Positions 47,953 to 60,450 of a stretch of DNA of 64,000 nt are shown here, in pieces; the first letter of the stretch is position 1; each line of letters opens with the position of its first letter. The position numbers and the translations under genes are program-made. Source of the DNA: Eopsaltria australis (taxonomy: Eukaryota; Chordata; Aves; Passeriformes; Petroicidae); assembly GCA_034509425.1 (NCBI GenBank), contig JAVTVJ010000349.1, positions 558,001 through 622,000 on the forward strand. Direction: 5' to 3'. The notes beneath the pieces are model-generated. The model was not told the DNA's origin, did not search any database, and saw nothing but the letters and a program-made list of their open reading frames with translations.

Positions 47953-50900
47953 ATATATCATCCATATCATTAACCATGGTGGCATATAAATCAGTCTTAT
48001 TTACTTCCCACACTGTATCTTTGCATATCATTCTCCTCTAAGAGACTTAAGCACACAGAGTTAATTACCACTTCCTTTTCATTTGTCTTCTCAAGTCTTT
48101 AAAAAATTTGTGAAACTGCCAAAACCACTCATTACCTGCAGTTAAAAGCAACCGGTTGTCTATAGCTTTATGTAAATAAAGAAAAAAATTTAAAAAATAA
48201 TTAGATGGTCAAATTTAATTTATTTCTAGATAATGGAAGTAATGGACCCCAGAGGTGGTTGTATTGAACTTGACATCTAGGCAGGATTAGCTACATTTAC
48301 ATTCGTTACATTCTCACCGGATCTTTCTCTAATCTGTTCTCAAAGACCTCCAGTATCAGAAACACTTAATCTTCCTCCCCGTTCCAGTGTTTCAATACTG
48401 ATATTGTTAAATGTTTATTCTCAAATTTAAGCCCAGCCTCTTTTACTGAAAATTAAGCTCATTGCAATATCAATGTACCAAAAATGACACTTCCTTCCTC
48501 AGTACATCAGTCCTCAAGTGTGTGAAAAGCTATGTGTCTATTGCTTTATGTATATATAAAACAAATTAAAAATTATATGGTCACTTTCTTTTTTTATTTG
48601 GTCTAAATAACTCCCATTTGTTCCTTACAGGCTTTATTTTCTAGCCCTCTGGTCATACTCAGTGTTCTATTCAAGACTTTTTAGAAGGTCCAGCTCCTTT
48701 GAAATACACTCCAGCTGGAGCGTTTCCATTTCTGGGTAGAGCAGATTGCACAGGTCTGACAAGCTGTAGTTCTTTTTATGTTATCCCACATGATCTGTGT
48801 CTTTTTTGCAGCAGTGGAAAATATCTCACAACAAGGCAAAAGTTTAAACATGAATGTTCACCTTTATGATATGCAGGAATCTTTAGTCCCACCAAACGGT
48901 CACTTGCCCACCTTCCTGTGTGTCACTCACAATTCTTGCTCTTGTTCCTAGGATCCTCTAAGACTGACTCCCAGAGTTCCTCAGGCTGCACCTGTCTGAG
49001 AACAACAGAATAATGTACAAAAATAGTTCTTTTGAATTCCTTTCAGGTGCCCTAGACTTTTTCCCTCTTTGACCTCCCATCTTAGCATTTAAACCTAATT
49101 CATATATTAATCTAAATACCTTGGAAAGCTACTTGCTCTTTCTATCTCAATATGTTAATAATCATACTCAGAATTAGTCTAAAACGAAAATTAGACACAT
49201 AAATTCACTTAATCAATACATGAAACTCCCAATTCCTTAAGCAAAGGGCAATATACACCACAAAAGGAAGACTATAAACTAACAAAACTTTCTCAAAACT
49301 GGTACTTAGACATCTAGTAGCTACATGACAATCCAACCTACTTGTTTTCCTAACACCTTATACAAAATTAATTAGGTGTCTCCTTAATTAGTTGACAACA
49401 GTGTAGAAGCTAAACTTAATTACACATGCTTGTTCAGAAGTACTTATTCTGGAAGGCATCTCCTGCTTTGAGCTTCTTATTAATCCAGAGGTAGGTGTCC
49501 TTAATCCTTAGTTTTTATGAAGGTCCCCGGAGAAGTCTGATTACTGTTAGGAGTAATCTTTTAGTCTGACTGTAAACTAGACTAACTCCTAAACGTACTT
49601 AGGAATTACTGACAGTTTCTGTTTATGAGCCAATAAAAGTCTAATTGGTCTAATTAAAAAAACTGCATTTAATGGGAATAAAAGACTCAAAGGACCAATA
49701 CAGCACTAGTGTATGGATGTTTTCAGACCAGCTCTGCTGCACTGGAATCTACCCATCCTCACAGTCTCTAATTTTCCAGTTAAAGACCTATATTTAGGAG
49801 AAAATTCAATCTTTAAAGATCTTTTCTTGCCCCCAAGTAGAGATTCTAGGTACTTAGATTAGGAGGGATGAACTATCCATTATGCCCCTTGGCAAAGAAA
49901 TGCCTAAATTAGGTGGACTAAACTCCATCCTAAATCTTAATCACTAAGAAAGTATTAAAAATCCTGCTAGAATATGCATTTAGCAAAGACACTATTTTCA
50001 CCTATGGAGATCATTTCAGTGCCTGGTTTATATTAACTCCTATGCTGTAGGACTCTTGTAGATTAAAATTGAAGATTCTGGTCAAATACGGATATTACTG
50101 ATCAAAGTAGCATTCTTCATTTTCACCATTCTTTACAAACAGGAACTAAGTCAGGAACCTTCCATGGTATGCAGAAATCCCAAGTGACAGACAACTTGTG
50201 ATATTTCAGTGAAAAGCATGTGGTCAAACAGGCCAAACAGAAAAGAAAGGGAGAAATTCATGTCTGAACACATAAGAATATAGTGCTATTATTAATGATT
50301 GTGTCAGAATAATGCATCTTAAAAATAGAAATCACTCTTTCTGGTACAATAAATTCCAGAAAAGACCTCAAAATTGCCAAAGGAATGGTGGAATTTGTTA
50401 TATTAGAGAGTATTTTATTTATCTTACTAACACATCTCAAAATGTTTAGAAAATTTCCATTTCATTAATGTTATGAAACAGAGAATTAATTAACTCTTGC
50501 CCTGAGTAAATGGACTTAACTGCCCATAACACCTGGTTTTTGCATCAAAACACACTAAGTATGCAAAATTTTTATGTCTCTTCTGTGACCTGAAATCTTC
50601 CTTTGGAAATCGCTTCAACCCTTCCCCAAGCCTCCAGCTGGTACTTTTGTAATAATAGTATTTGACATTAAGTAACAAAAGTAAGCTGAAGAGAGGATGT
50701 TAGTTCAGCCAATGTCATATCCAGCTACAAGTGAAATCTGATGCAGACAGGTGTAAAAGCAATGAGCTATGAACTGGAGCTGCATTGTCTTCAATCAGAC
50801 GCAGATAGAGACATTGATATGACTTCAGTTCTGCTTCAGGAGACCTAGTTCAGACTCATACAAAGCTTTGATTGTTTTTTAGAGACAAAAATATGTGTTG

Positions 50901-51765
50901 CTAGAAAGAAAAGAGTGAGTCTAAAACTTAGTGCCAAGGATGTTATAAATTCAGTTTATCTAAAGTATTGCTGCATTTTGTTTCCTTGCTAGGAAAGAGT
51001 ATTCTTAATCAGTTGTTTCCTAAGAGCTGTGTGGAATGTGTGGAATCTACAAGTGAACATTGATTAAGAAGTTCTTTGACAATTGTAAGGATAATATTGA
51101 AAAGGAGGAGGACAAAAAAAAGCATTAACAAAATCAAAAGAACTCCAATACCTATTTAAACATCGCCCATGCAACTCCTGAACATGAAAAGAAATCTACA
51201 AAGGGGAAAAATATTTATGGGATGAAATATATTTTTAAAAGTAACCTACTCTAGAGAGACCCCTTTGAAATATTGAAGGGATTGCATTGTTTGTTTTCAG
51301 CTCTTTTGGAGCTATGACAATTCAGAATCAATTGCCAAAGTGGTCATTTTAAAAACTATTTATAAGTAAAATTGATGTACTCTTCTTAATTTTTTTTCTG
51401 TTCTACTTAAGTTATTTTCTAGGGTTTTTTTTAATGCTTTAATCTTCTCATTATATTTGTGCACTATGTAAGAAAGAAAGAGTGTCTGATTATCAAAAAA
51501 TATAATAAAACTACAAAGTAGAAACAGCTGTGCTGCATAAAATCAGTAACCAGACAGAACTGGGGGCTGTACGGATGTGTAAAGAAAGGTGCAAGAAAGA
51601 ACACAATGTGCACATAGTGGGCTTTCTTTGGAATCAAACTTCTGAACTGGTGGTTATAACTTTGTGACGAATATCCTCTATAAGTTTCACTTTTGTGAAT
51701 TTGTACAATTACTTTTTGAATGCTGAAAAATGCTAAAGCATTTACAACAACTAATAGGAATTACT
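47953..51765. other. AT-rich unique DNA, nothing recognised
   Basis: No gene, RNA or clear repeat was found. Short minus-strand frames at 50258-50678 have no recognisable features. Confidence 0.6.
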
Positions 51766-51769
51766 TCCA

Positions 51770-53150
51770 AAGTTCATTAATACATGTAATGGAAATGCAC
51801 CTCCTTCTGCTTGTTTTAAACCTGACATCTCATAATTCCTTTTAATTTCTATGAATTCTCGTAATATAAGGTTCAAGAACCAACTGGTTACTATTTGCTT
51901 CCTCCAGGTTATTCCATGCTCTGAAAGATCTCTTTAATGTCTTTTCCAGGCTGAAGAATCTTCGCCTATTTATTTGTCCCTCTTATAAAAATTCATTCAC
52001 TCTTCTCTGCATCTTCTGCAGGTGACCCATGTCATTTTTGAAATTGTCCAACCAGAACAGTAATCAAGAAATGGCTATGCTGTGGATTGTTTAAAGTATG
52101 AATATGTTCTCTTTTTTGTCAGGCATTTATTTCCTAGTAATTTATTGTATTTTATCTGCTTCATTGATAATTACTGAGTAATCAACTGATGTTTGCATAA
52201 AAATTATTGATGTCACATCCAAAACCTTTTTCATAGTTCAGATCATATCCTTGTATATTTGAAATTAGGATAGGTTGTCCTCATAAAAACATTTCCTTTT
52301 AATAAACATTGAATTCTGTTTGCCATTTTATTTCTCAGATACTTGACATATGATAATCTATTTCTGAATTGTTTTGGTGAGTATTACTCGTCATGACCCC
52401 AAATAACTCAATGTTGTTAGAAACCTTGGTCACCTCATTCAAATTCTTTTAACAATCATAGATAAATAAATTGAATAGCACATCTTAGCATTAATTCCTA
52501 TAGGAGTCTAATAATGTCCTCAGCCATTTGCACTTACAACTTATTCCTACTTTTTAATTCTAATCTTTTAAGTGGTTGTTTACACTTTTGATGAACTTTC
52601 CATTTATCCCATGCCAACTGAGATTTTCTTGAGAGATTTTAGTAAAAGGTTTTCAAAAGCTTTATGGAGATTGTAATAGCCTGTAGTAACTGGATGACTC
52701 TTGTTCCTGGGTATGAGGTCTTTAAAGAATTCTGGTAGATTAGCAAGACATGACTCCTTGCTCCAAAAGCCAGTGCTTGGCTCTTCCCCAGAATGTCACA
52801 TGCTGTTGTGACTGTGTGTGTACGTGTATGCACAGTCTGCCTCCTATTAAACTTTCCACCATTTTCTTCCAGCACAGAAATCAGATTTCTTATTTGCAGG
52901 TGTGGGGGGTTTATTTTAGATTTTTTTTTAAGTTGCCTTTGTGTTTGCCACCCTCTGTCCGAAATCTGCTGGGGTAATTTTCACAGATATCTCACACACC
53001 ACAGTTAAATAAGTCAGCCATTTCATACTTCGAAGAATACCATCTCGGTCTGTCAAGTCCATACTCTGTTTCACTAGTTTATTCTAGAATCTTTTCTCAT
53101 GACACTTCAGGTTAGGTATATCCTCCAGTACCTTGTTCACAAACGACTTC
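51770..53150 (-). repeat. Ancient CR1/L3-type LINE, heavily diverged
   Basis: Read backwards, the stretch follows the order of an old reptile/bird CR1 from the 3' region into the reverse-transcriptase domain. Plus-strand landmarks are 'tctctgcatcttctgcagg' (52004), 'gaattctgtttgccatttta' (52311), 'aataaattgaatagcac' (52465), 'aaagaattctggtagattag' (52725), 'aagacatgactccttgctcc' (52744), 'ctcttccccagaatgtcac' (52780) and 'tttgccaccctctgtcc' (52946). The antisense of the 52.63-52.80 kb part corresponds to the conserved reverse-transcriptase block around 'HGFxKGKS' and 'AFD'. All frames are destroyed. It must be much older than the other CR1 copies here. Confidence 0.65.
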
Positions 53151-54289
53151 TGGCCCGGGTACCTCTTTTAGGTCTTCCATTGTGATTGTAGAAGAAAGCA
53201 AGAAAGTGCTGTAGTTTTCTAGGAAAGCTTGATTGGTTTTAATCACTGTGCTGAGGAAAAATGGTAAAAAAGGAAGTTTGGGCATGAATAAAAAAAATTA
53301 TCAGATTACCTGGAGAACTTTAATGTTTCATTCTGAGATTTTCTTAAAGTTTACTTTGTTTCATACCAAGGCATAGAAACTGATTTCAAGCTTAGTTACT
53401 CTAAGAAATTGTTCTTTGGACACTATACAGCTGAATAATACAAAAGATAAACATTTCTAATCAAGTGATATATTTAAATCACAGAAATATTTGCATTTTT
53501 AGATATTATTAACAGCTACTTAGTCTAAACTATGTGTTTAGTTTATTACAGATGAAGCTAGTTAAAATAAGCAGAGCTGAGAACTTCTGTGCCACACATT
53601 AAGCATGGCAATCAAGTGATAGAAGCAACTGTGTAAATGGTGTAAATGGTGTCTGTTACCTATTTTCAACCAGTGTCTTTTGAGCAGCTGAACTCCAAGT
53701 AAATAGTTATTATTTCTTAGCATTTTTCTATAATGTATAAGGGGAGATAAAATTTCAATGGATACTGCTAGGTCAGAGAAGGAGAGTAACTTTATTTCCT
53801 TTTTACCAGTTATGTTTTCACAACAAAGCTTACAAATGGCAGTACTTCAAAAGGCACAGCACATTGTGCAGCTATTCCCCTCATGCTCATCTCACTTGCA
53901 CTGTGCAGGCCACCAAGTTATTTTCACATCTAAGTGTTTGTTTTTAACAGCTGTATCCGTGATGAATTAAGCCTCTGTTGTTGTTCCTCAAATAAACACT
54001 TAGGTCACAGCATGGTATCCACGCACTGAGCTGTGGTGAGATAGGCTCCAGGGGCAGAAGAACATACTCTTAATCCAACATGTAGAAAACATATGCGACC
54101 TTTGTGTATGTGTACAGAGCTCCACACTTTGGGAATAGATTTAGAATATAGCAGTCAAAAAAAAGCCTTCAGTGTAGCTCAGAGCCTGCAATTGTAAAAT
54201 GAACTTATAATATAACCTAAGTATGATTTTGAAACCCGATTTCACCTAGTTTCACTAATTTCCCTAAGAACCATACCTTTTTTAGAGCA
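53151..54289. other. AT-rich spacer, nothing recognised
   Basis: No gene or repeat is seen apart from a GTGTAAATG duplication at about 53632-53651. A 70-codon plus-strand frame at 53758-53970 has no recognisable domain. Confidence 0.6.
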
Positions 54290-55006
54290 ACCCATGGTAT
54301 CAGTACAGGCTGGGAGATGAGCAGATGAGGACCATCCCTGGTGAAGGACTTGGGGGTGCTGGTGGATGGGAGGCTGGACATGACCCGGCAATGTGTTCTC
54401 ATAGCCCAGAAAACAAATGGTATCCTGGACTGCATCCAAAGCAGCGTGGCCAGAAGGGCAAGGGAGGGGTTTTTGTGCCTCTACCCTGCTCTGGTGAGAC
54501 CCCATGTGCAGTGCTGCACCCAGCTCTGCGGTTCTCAGTAAAGGAAGGACACGGACCTGTTGGAGCAAGTCCAGAGGAGGCCACCAAGATGATCAGAGGG
54601 ATGGAGCACTTCTCCTAAGAGAAAAGAGGGAATTGGGGTTGTTCAGCCTGGAAGAGAGAAGGCTTAGGAGTGACCTAATTGAAGCCTTCCAGTACCTGAA
54701 GGGTGCCTATAAGAAAGCTGTAGTGGCAAGACAAGAGGGAATGACTTCAAACTAAAAGAGAGTAGGTTTAGGTTACATGCCAGGAAGAAATTCTTTACTA
54801 AATTCTTTACTATGAGGATGGTGAGTCACTGGCACAGGTTTTCCAGACAGGTTGTGGATGCCCCATCCCTGAAAATATTCAAGACCTGGTCAGATGAACC
54901 TGGACTGTGAAAGGTGTCTGTGCCCATGGCAGGCAGTTGGAACTAGGTGATCTTTAATATCCCTTCCAACAAAAAACATCCTATGATTCTGTGATTCTAT
55001 GATTAT
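54290..55006 (+). repeat. CR1 LINE, about 0.7 kb, with 3' octamer tail
   Basis: Plus-strand CR1 covering the C-terminal ORF2 region and the 3' tail. Landmarks are 'acttgggggtgctggtgga' (54349), 'ctgctctggtgagacccca' (54486), 'gatcagagggatggagcac' (54591), 'ttccagtacctgaagggtg' (54687) and 'catggcaggcagttggaac' (54925). The tail ends in TATGATTCTGTGATTCTATG (54982-55001). ORF2 is split over several short frames (54341-54755), so it is inactive. A 12-base segment (AAATTCTTTACT) is tandemly duplicated at about 54788-54811. Confidence 0.95.
54504..54755 (+). pseudogene. CR1 ORF2 C-terminal fragment, frameshifted
   Basis: An 83-codon frame whose middle and end match the ORF2 C-terminus ('LGLFSLEERRLRSDLIEAF', then 'QYLKGAYKKA'). 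The upstream part of the same domain ('KDLGVLVDGRLDMTRQCVL') lies in a different frame at 54341-54541. The reading frame is therefore broken at least once, and the element is dead. Confidence 0.88.
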
Positions 55007-58000
55007 ATTTCTCTTTAACTGACTTCCTGAAACAAAGCAAAAAATATCAAGGTACGGATGGAACAAATTATTTCATTATGCACCTAGCTGCTTAACTTTA
55101 GAAATGTTAACAGACCTGGAGAAATCAGTCTTTTGTTGAACTGGATCATAGATACATAGAACTTACAACTATCAACTTTATTTTTTTTCCAGGATTTCAA
55201 GTGTTGGTAAAATGTTGATGTAATAGTCACAGTTAGATATTAATTTTTTTTCTAGGTAATGCAGATGGTACCTACAGGGACACATCTTTTATGGTTTGCA
55301 TTGTCCACTGACACAGATTAATTCTTCTTCATTAACAGAAGGAATCCACCTGCTCATCGCAGATCAAAAACCTAACAGGGTCAGGTTATATGAGTATGTC
55401 TCTGAACAGCAGGTCCACATTTTATGGGCTTACAGGAGGGTTATTTGCAAAGTCCCATAGCTATGCAGGTGTTGCAATACTTATGTCCCAGTTGTTCTGC
55501 TTCTCTCGGCAGCAGAGGCTCTTTAACCTGAATCTTTCCTGTTTCTTTGTAAGTATTTTACTATGGAAAGTTGTAAGAGTATCATGCAGGTTGCACAAAA
55601 GAACAGAGCTGCAAGGAAATGTTGGTTGCAGTGGTGATTGCTTCTCACTAGGGCAGTTCTCTCCTATTCTGCTTTTCCTTTGTTCTTTGTCTCCCTGAAT
55701 TTTAAGGTAGCTGGAGAGTGCACTTGATGCATTTGCTGTAACTGCGCCAGTCTGAGTTCATCATGATAGAACCAACATCACTGATGATAATACAGGTTTA
55801 ATTCAATTCATGCTCCAGTCTGATGCAAGTCTTTATTGGCACAGTAAGAGAGGAAGGGTCACTATATTCATGCTTGTAAAATGCACTATATCACTCTGTG
55901 CCATAGGGACACTTTTATTTCATGGATGTTTTTAATGTTATACTTATCCAGATTACTTAATATAATTCCCTTTATGTAACTTCCATACAGAAAATTGCAT
56001 TTTGAAAAAAGAAAATAAAAAAATACCTTTTAAATTTCAAATGTCAACTTTACTTTAACTTCATTTTAACCTGGCTTGTAAGACTAACGTTTTTAATACA
56101 AAGGTTAAGGTTTCTCCCTGCTTTATTTTCCCCCTTCACCAACAAACAAGAATGGCTAAAAAAGAAGACAGAGGAGGAACTATCCTTAAACTTCTAATTA
56201 AAAGTAAATAATTGAAAGATGAGTTTTCCCCTTTTCTCATATTATGCTTCTATAATCTGAATGAGAAACATCAGGAAACAGTTGCAAAACATGGAAAAGC
56301 AGAAGAGAATATAAAATTGATTTTTCATCCTGAAGGCAGAACAAGGGCACAAATCGAAATGACATAAACTAGGAATTTTCAATTGAATATGTGCACATTA
56401 GCAAGAATATTTCCAAAGGAATTTGGACAAATTGCTATTTAATATTAATGCATGTGACATAACTGTAATTAGTAAAGGCAAAAAATTCATAAGAAATTTA
56501 GAGATCAACATAAGGTTTGAAATCCAGGCGTAAATTTGTTAGAATTCAACAATTATTTAAGTTATTATTTTATTTTTCTGGAAGTTCTGGAAATACTGTT
56601 ATGTAAAGCTCTGACACAACTTTTAGGGTATTTTAAAACCATATTCAGAGGCAGAAATGCAGAATATTTTTTGTGAAAGTAACTGTAAAGCTAAACTATT
56701 CAAAATAGATATCTTATGTCTGTTAGAACAGAGGTACTAGGTTATTTGGGGCTTTTTGTCCTCGTCAAGAGATTAAATATTTTATCATCAATGTGAAAAC
56801 TTACAGGACTATTTTTTCCTTAGAAACCGTAACAGAAGTTATACATGATAATGATTCTTTTTGTGCTGTTGTGTTCTTTGAAGTCACTGGAATTTAATCA
56901 TATGCTTCAAGTTAAGCTCATGATAACCTGCAGCTATGTGATAATGGCCTTTTAAACTCAATAATCTTATTAATGACAATATAGATGAGCCACATATGCA
57001 GAATGTTCAGCTTCTCTCAGGTTTCATTGAACAGAAATCTGAATGAAGTTCGATTTTTGTTTTCTGGAGTAGTCCCTCAGCTTGCATATTTTTTATAGCA
57101 ATCTGCACCAGAGTGATAACAGACTTATGGTTCTAGACAAAATACCTTACTTTTCATGTAGAAGGAATGAACACCAATCAAGTGCTTTAAAATATGACTA
57201 TGTTAGGGTGGGTCTTTTGGTAAGAAAGACTAACCTATCACTCGTGATAGGTTATTGCAGCAGAGTAGGTGTCATGAAGAATGTGCGATAGAGATCCCAG
57301 CCTTGCACAAATAGTAGGAGCCAGTCATGTTTTGCTGCTGACTTTAAAACATAAAACTGGCAAATATCAAGGGTTACTGTAATTAAATGATTGTTAATTT
57401 TTTAAAAATACGTCACTAGAACTGCTATGAAAACTTTATATAATTCATTACACATTATGCAGATAACTGTAAAATTTCTTATCTTAAAACTACATAGTTC
57501 AACACTTCATTTTATGTAAGAAATGTGATTGGCTGCTTCTGGCAATGGTAAAGTAATTACCACTGGCTTAATTTGTACCATGAAGATCTGCAAGGCTCTG
57601 TCCTGTGATAGTTGCCATGTTGTTTTACCACTGTTAAATTGTAATTATTGCTTTAGAAAACCATGTGTTTGGAGACATTAAAAGTGACAGTAGAATCTTG
57701 TCAAAATCCTAGTTGCCTAGTTACAACTAGGAACAAACCACTAGTAGAACTATAAAAACATTTGTTTTTCAAATAGTATCTTTAAATGACATAACTGTGT
57801 TGTGACTGTTACTGCTGGTTTTTCTGTAGTTGCTAACAGGCTGTCAAGAGAAATGTTACAAAACTCAACTGGAGTTGTAAGAAGTCACTGTCAGGGGAAA
57901 CAGACTTCCAGGAAGTCCTTGATCTTAATCTGACTTTGTGGTAGTAGTTACTCAAATTTCTCTTTTTCCGGAGAATAAAAATTCTGTAGATAATACAAGC

Positions 58001-60450
58001 TTGTTTTCAGGTCAGAAAATGTGGAAGATGTTATCAATTTACAGCAAGAGATTTTTCTTTACATTTTATTTGAAATTGAAATACTGAAAAGTGATGTTAT
58101 TACCCCTTTCAAAATTAGGTCATCTTGTGTTTGAAAATTTCCTCTGTTTTTTCCTTTTAATATTAAAAATCCCAAACAAATCTTACCTAAATATATTTTA
58201 GTTAACTAAATCTTACCAGTCAATAGAAAGATATTTTTCTCTCTTATATGGCTCACCTAACATTCAAGAAGTTTTCATGACAAACTGAACTTAAATCTTT
58301 AGACTTATATTACCTACAAACAATTTTTTTTCATTACAGGTCAGTGCAGAAATATGAAAGTGTCACTGACAAACTGACTTACACAGTCTGTAAATTCTGT
58401 TCCACAACATTCTTGCTGGGAGTGACTTTTTATCTCACACTGGATTTTAGCAAAAGGCCAATAACTATTGAATTAATGCAAGAAGATTAAAATGATGCTT
58501 ACAGCCTCAATTCTTTTAGCATAAATAATATGCAAATGTTTGATTAATCAGGCTTTGCTGTTTCTGTTGTCAATGAATTGTTCAAGCCAAACATCCACTT
58601 TCAAATCTTAGTTCTAATGATCTCTTCTTTGTAATATTATTATTAAACTGTAATGAAAATTAAACTGAGAAAAGACAATATTTTAAATGAGACCAATTAA
58701 TAAATCCTTCAGTCTGCCATTATAAAGCCTTATAGTGCTTGCTTGTAACTTGAACACTAGCAGTTCATTCCTTCTTTATGTATAACTGAGTACTAATTTC
58801 TTTCGTCAGACCAATTTCAAGGCATAAAAACAATTTAATATTATCTTATTATATCACTAGTCTCAAATTCTACAGCTTTACACCAGTGAAATTCTAGGAA
58901 GCTAAGATACAGGAGTATTCAAATATTTATCAGTGTAATAACAATTTCATGATCATGTACCTTCTTTCTTTAGCCATTTAATTTTAAACGTGATTTGTGG
59001 GCCATTTCTTAGAAATGCTTCTTCCCCTCTCTTCTGAGAAGTTGCAAATATGATTTGCCCCATGTTTTCTGCTATATTAGGTGTATGACATAGCTTAATA
59101 TTAGGAATTGTGTTTCCAGTATGCTGATGTTTCCCTTTTGGTAATGATTATAGCACTTGAATTCTTGAGTGGAGAATGACACCCTGCTCATTAGAAGGAT
59201 CATGCACATTATTTCTGCTTTCATTCAGCAGACTTAGTTTTCAAGTTCAAAATGTCAGAAAGTTGCCTCAGGGTCCAATAGCTCCTATATAAATAATCTT
59301 TGCTTATAGGATATATTATCAGATTTTAATAAGTAAGGATGCCTCAAATGAGCAAATGCTTCTGTGTTCTGGCTTAAATCTTTTCTACAGTTTGAATAGC
59401 ACAGTCTCCATAAAAGGAATCAAAACTGTACACACAAACAAAAGAGGAAGTAGTCGTAAATTTTTCTCCCTCCTTGTCACATGAATGTCCTAATCAAAGC
59501 TTCTTTTAAAGGTACCTTCTAGAAATACTCTTCATAACCAATGAAAATTTGTATGTCTGTGAAAAGAGAAATACAAAAACCACCTTCATGTACAGACCTC
59601 TGTGGAAGAAAGAGTGGCTGAACAAAGCTGGTAACAGTTCTGTCATTACCATTTTTAGTTTGACAGTTGTTCATCAGATCATTGACTGGTAAAGAGCCCA
59701 GGCTGTCAAAAAGTCTATTGAACTTCTTTCATGCTGCCAAGTGATAGAATCTTATGTTAGTCTGAGCTTAACAATGACATTGATAAAAATGTAAATATAT
59801 GTAGATTTATCAGGACATGATGATTATGCTGATAAAGACCTGACAATTGGAACTTCCAGAGTAAATGTTCTGAAATGATAAACGTTTATTTCCCAGTCTA
59901 AGGAAATGGGTTCAATATTGCAGTTAATGTTTCATACAGCCCAACTTCATTAAGCAGAACTCAGCTAATGACATCATGAATTTGTTCATTTTATCAAATT
60001 GCATTAATTAGGGAAATGTATCAAAAGCTGTGAATAAATTTGCTTTTCCTTAGAATAACAAAAAAGGGGGTAATTGAATTAATTTGTCCCTTTTACCCCC
60101 TATTAAGTTGGAGCATGATGATGCTTCCTTAACTTCATGGCATTTGTGTTTAACATGGTTCTCACTAATTGCTTTAATTGTGGGGGTTTAAAGCAGGAAC
60201 ATTTACAGGATGGACAAATGCCAGCTCATTCCTTTTCAATCACATCAAATGCCATCTCTCTAGGGATACGGGCTTTTAACAAAGGCCTGTGTAACCATTA
60301 TTCTTTAAAATGTTAAGAGAAGCAATCAACAAGGTCTTGCCATAGTTCCTTAAATTATTCACGTCTGAGCCATTGAATCAGACTACAATGTTTACTGTAA
60401 AATTGTTGTCCTCTGAGTTCTGATTATGATGATGTGGCCCTGCAGGTGTA
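55007..60450. other. AT-rich unique DNA, possible conserved non-coding blocks
   Basis: No gene or repeat is recognised. A 102-codon plus-strand frame (55390-55698) has no known domain. A near-perfect 24-bp palindrome lies at 57231-57254. AT-rich motif-dense parts at about 58,470-58,870 (with the octamer ATGCAAAT at 58530) and 59,990-60,330 look like candidate conserved non-coding elements. Confidence 0.5.
57231..57254. other. 24-bp near-perfect palindrome (11-bp arms)
   Basis: TAACCTATCAC and GTGATAGGTTA are exact reverse complements separated by two bases (TC). It is long for a chance palindrome in unique sequence. It could extrude as a short cruciform or bind a dimeric protein, but no family is recognised. 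Confidence 0.75.

Noticed and set aside
47097..48041. Plus-strand frames of 67-122 codons
   Set aside because: They are antisense to a CR1 LINE whose own ORF2 is readable on the minus strand.
53632..53651. Short direct repeats such as GTGTAAATG twice
   Set aside because: Only two short units; no array or spacer structure. Not a CRISPR or minisatellite, and no CRISPR array exists in the window.
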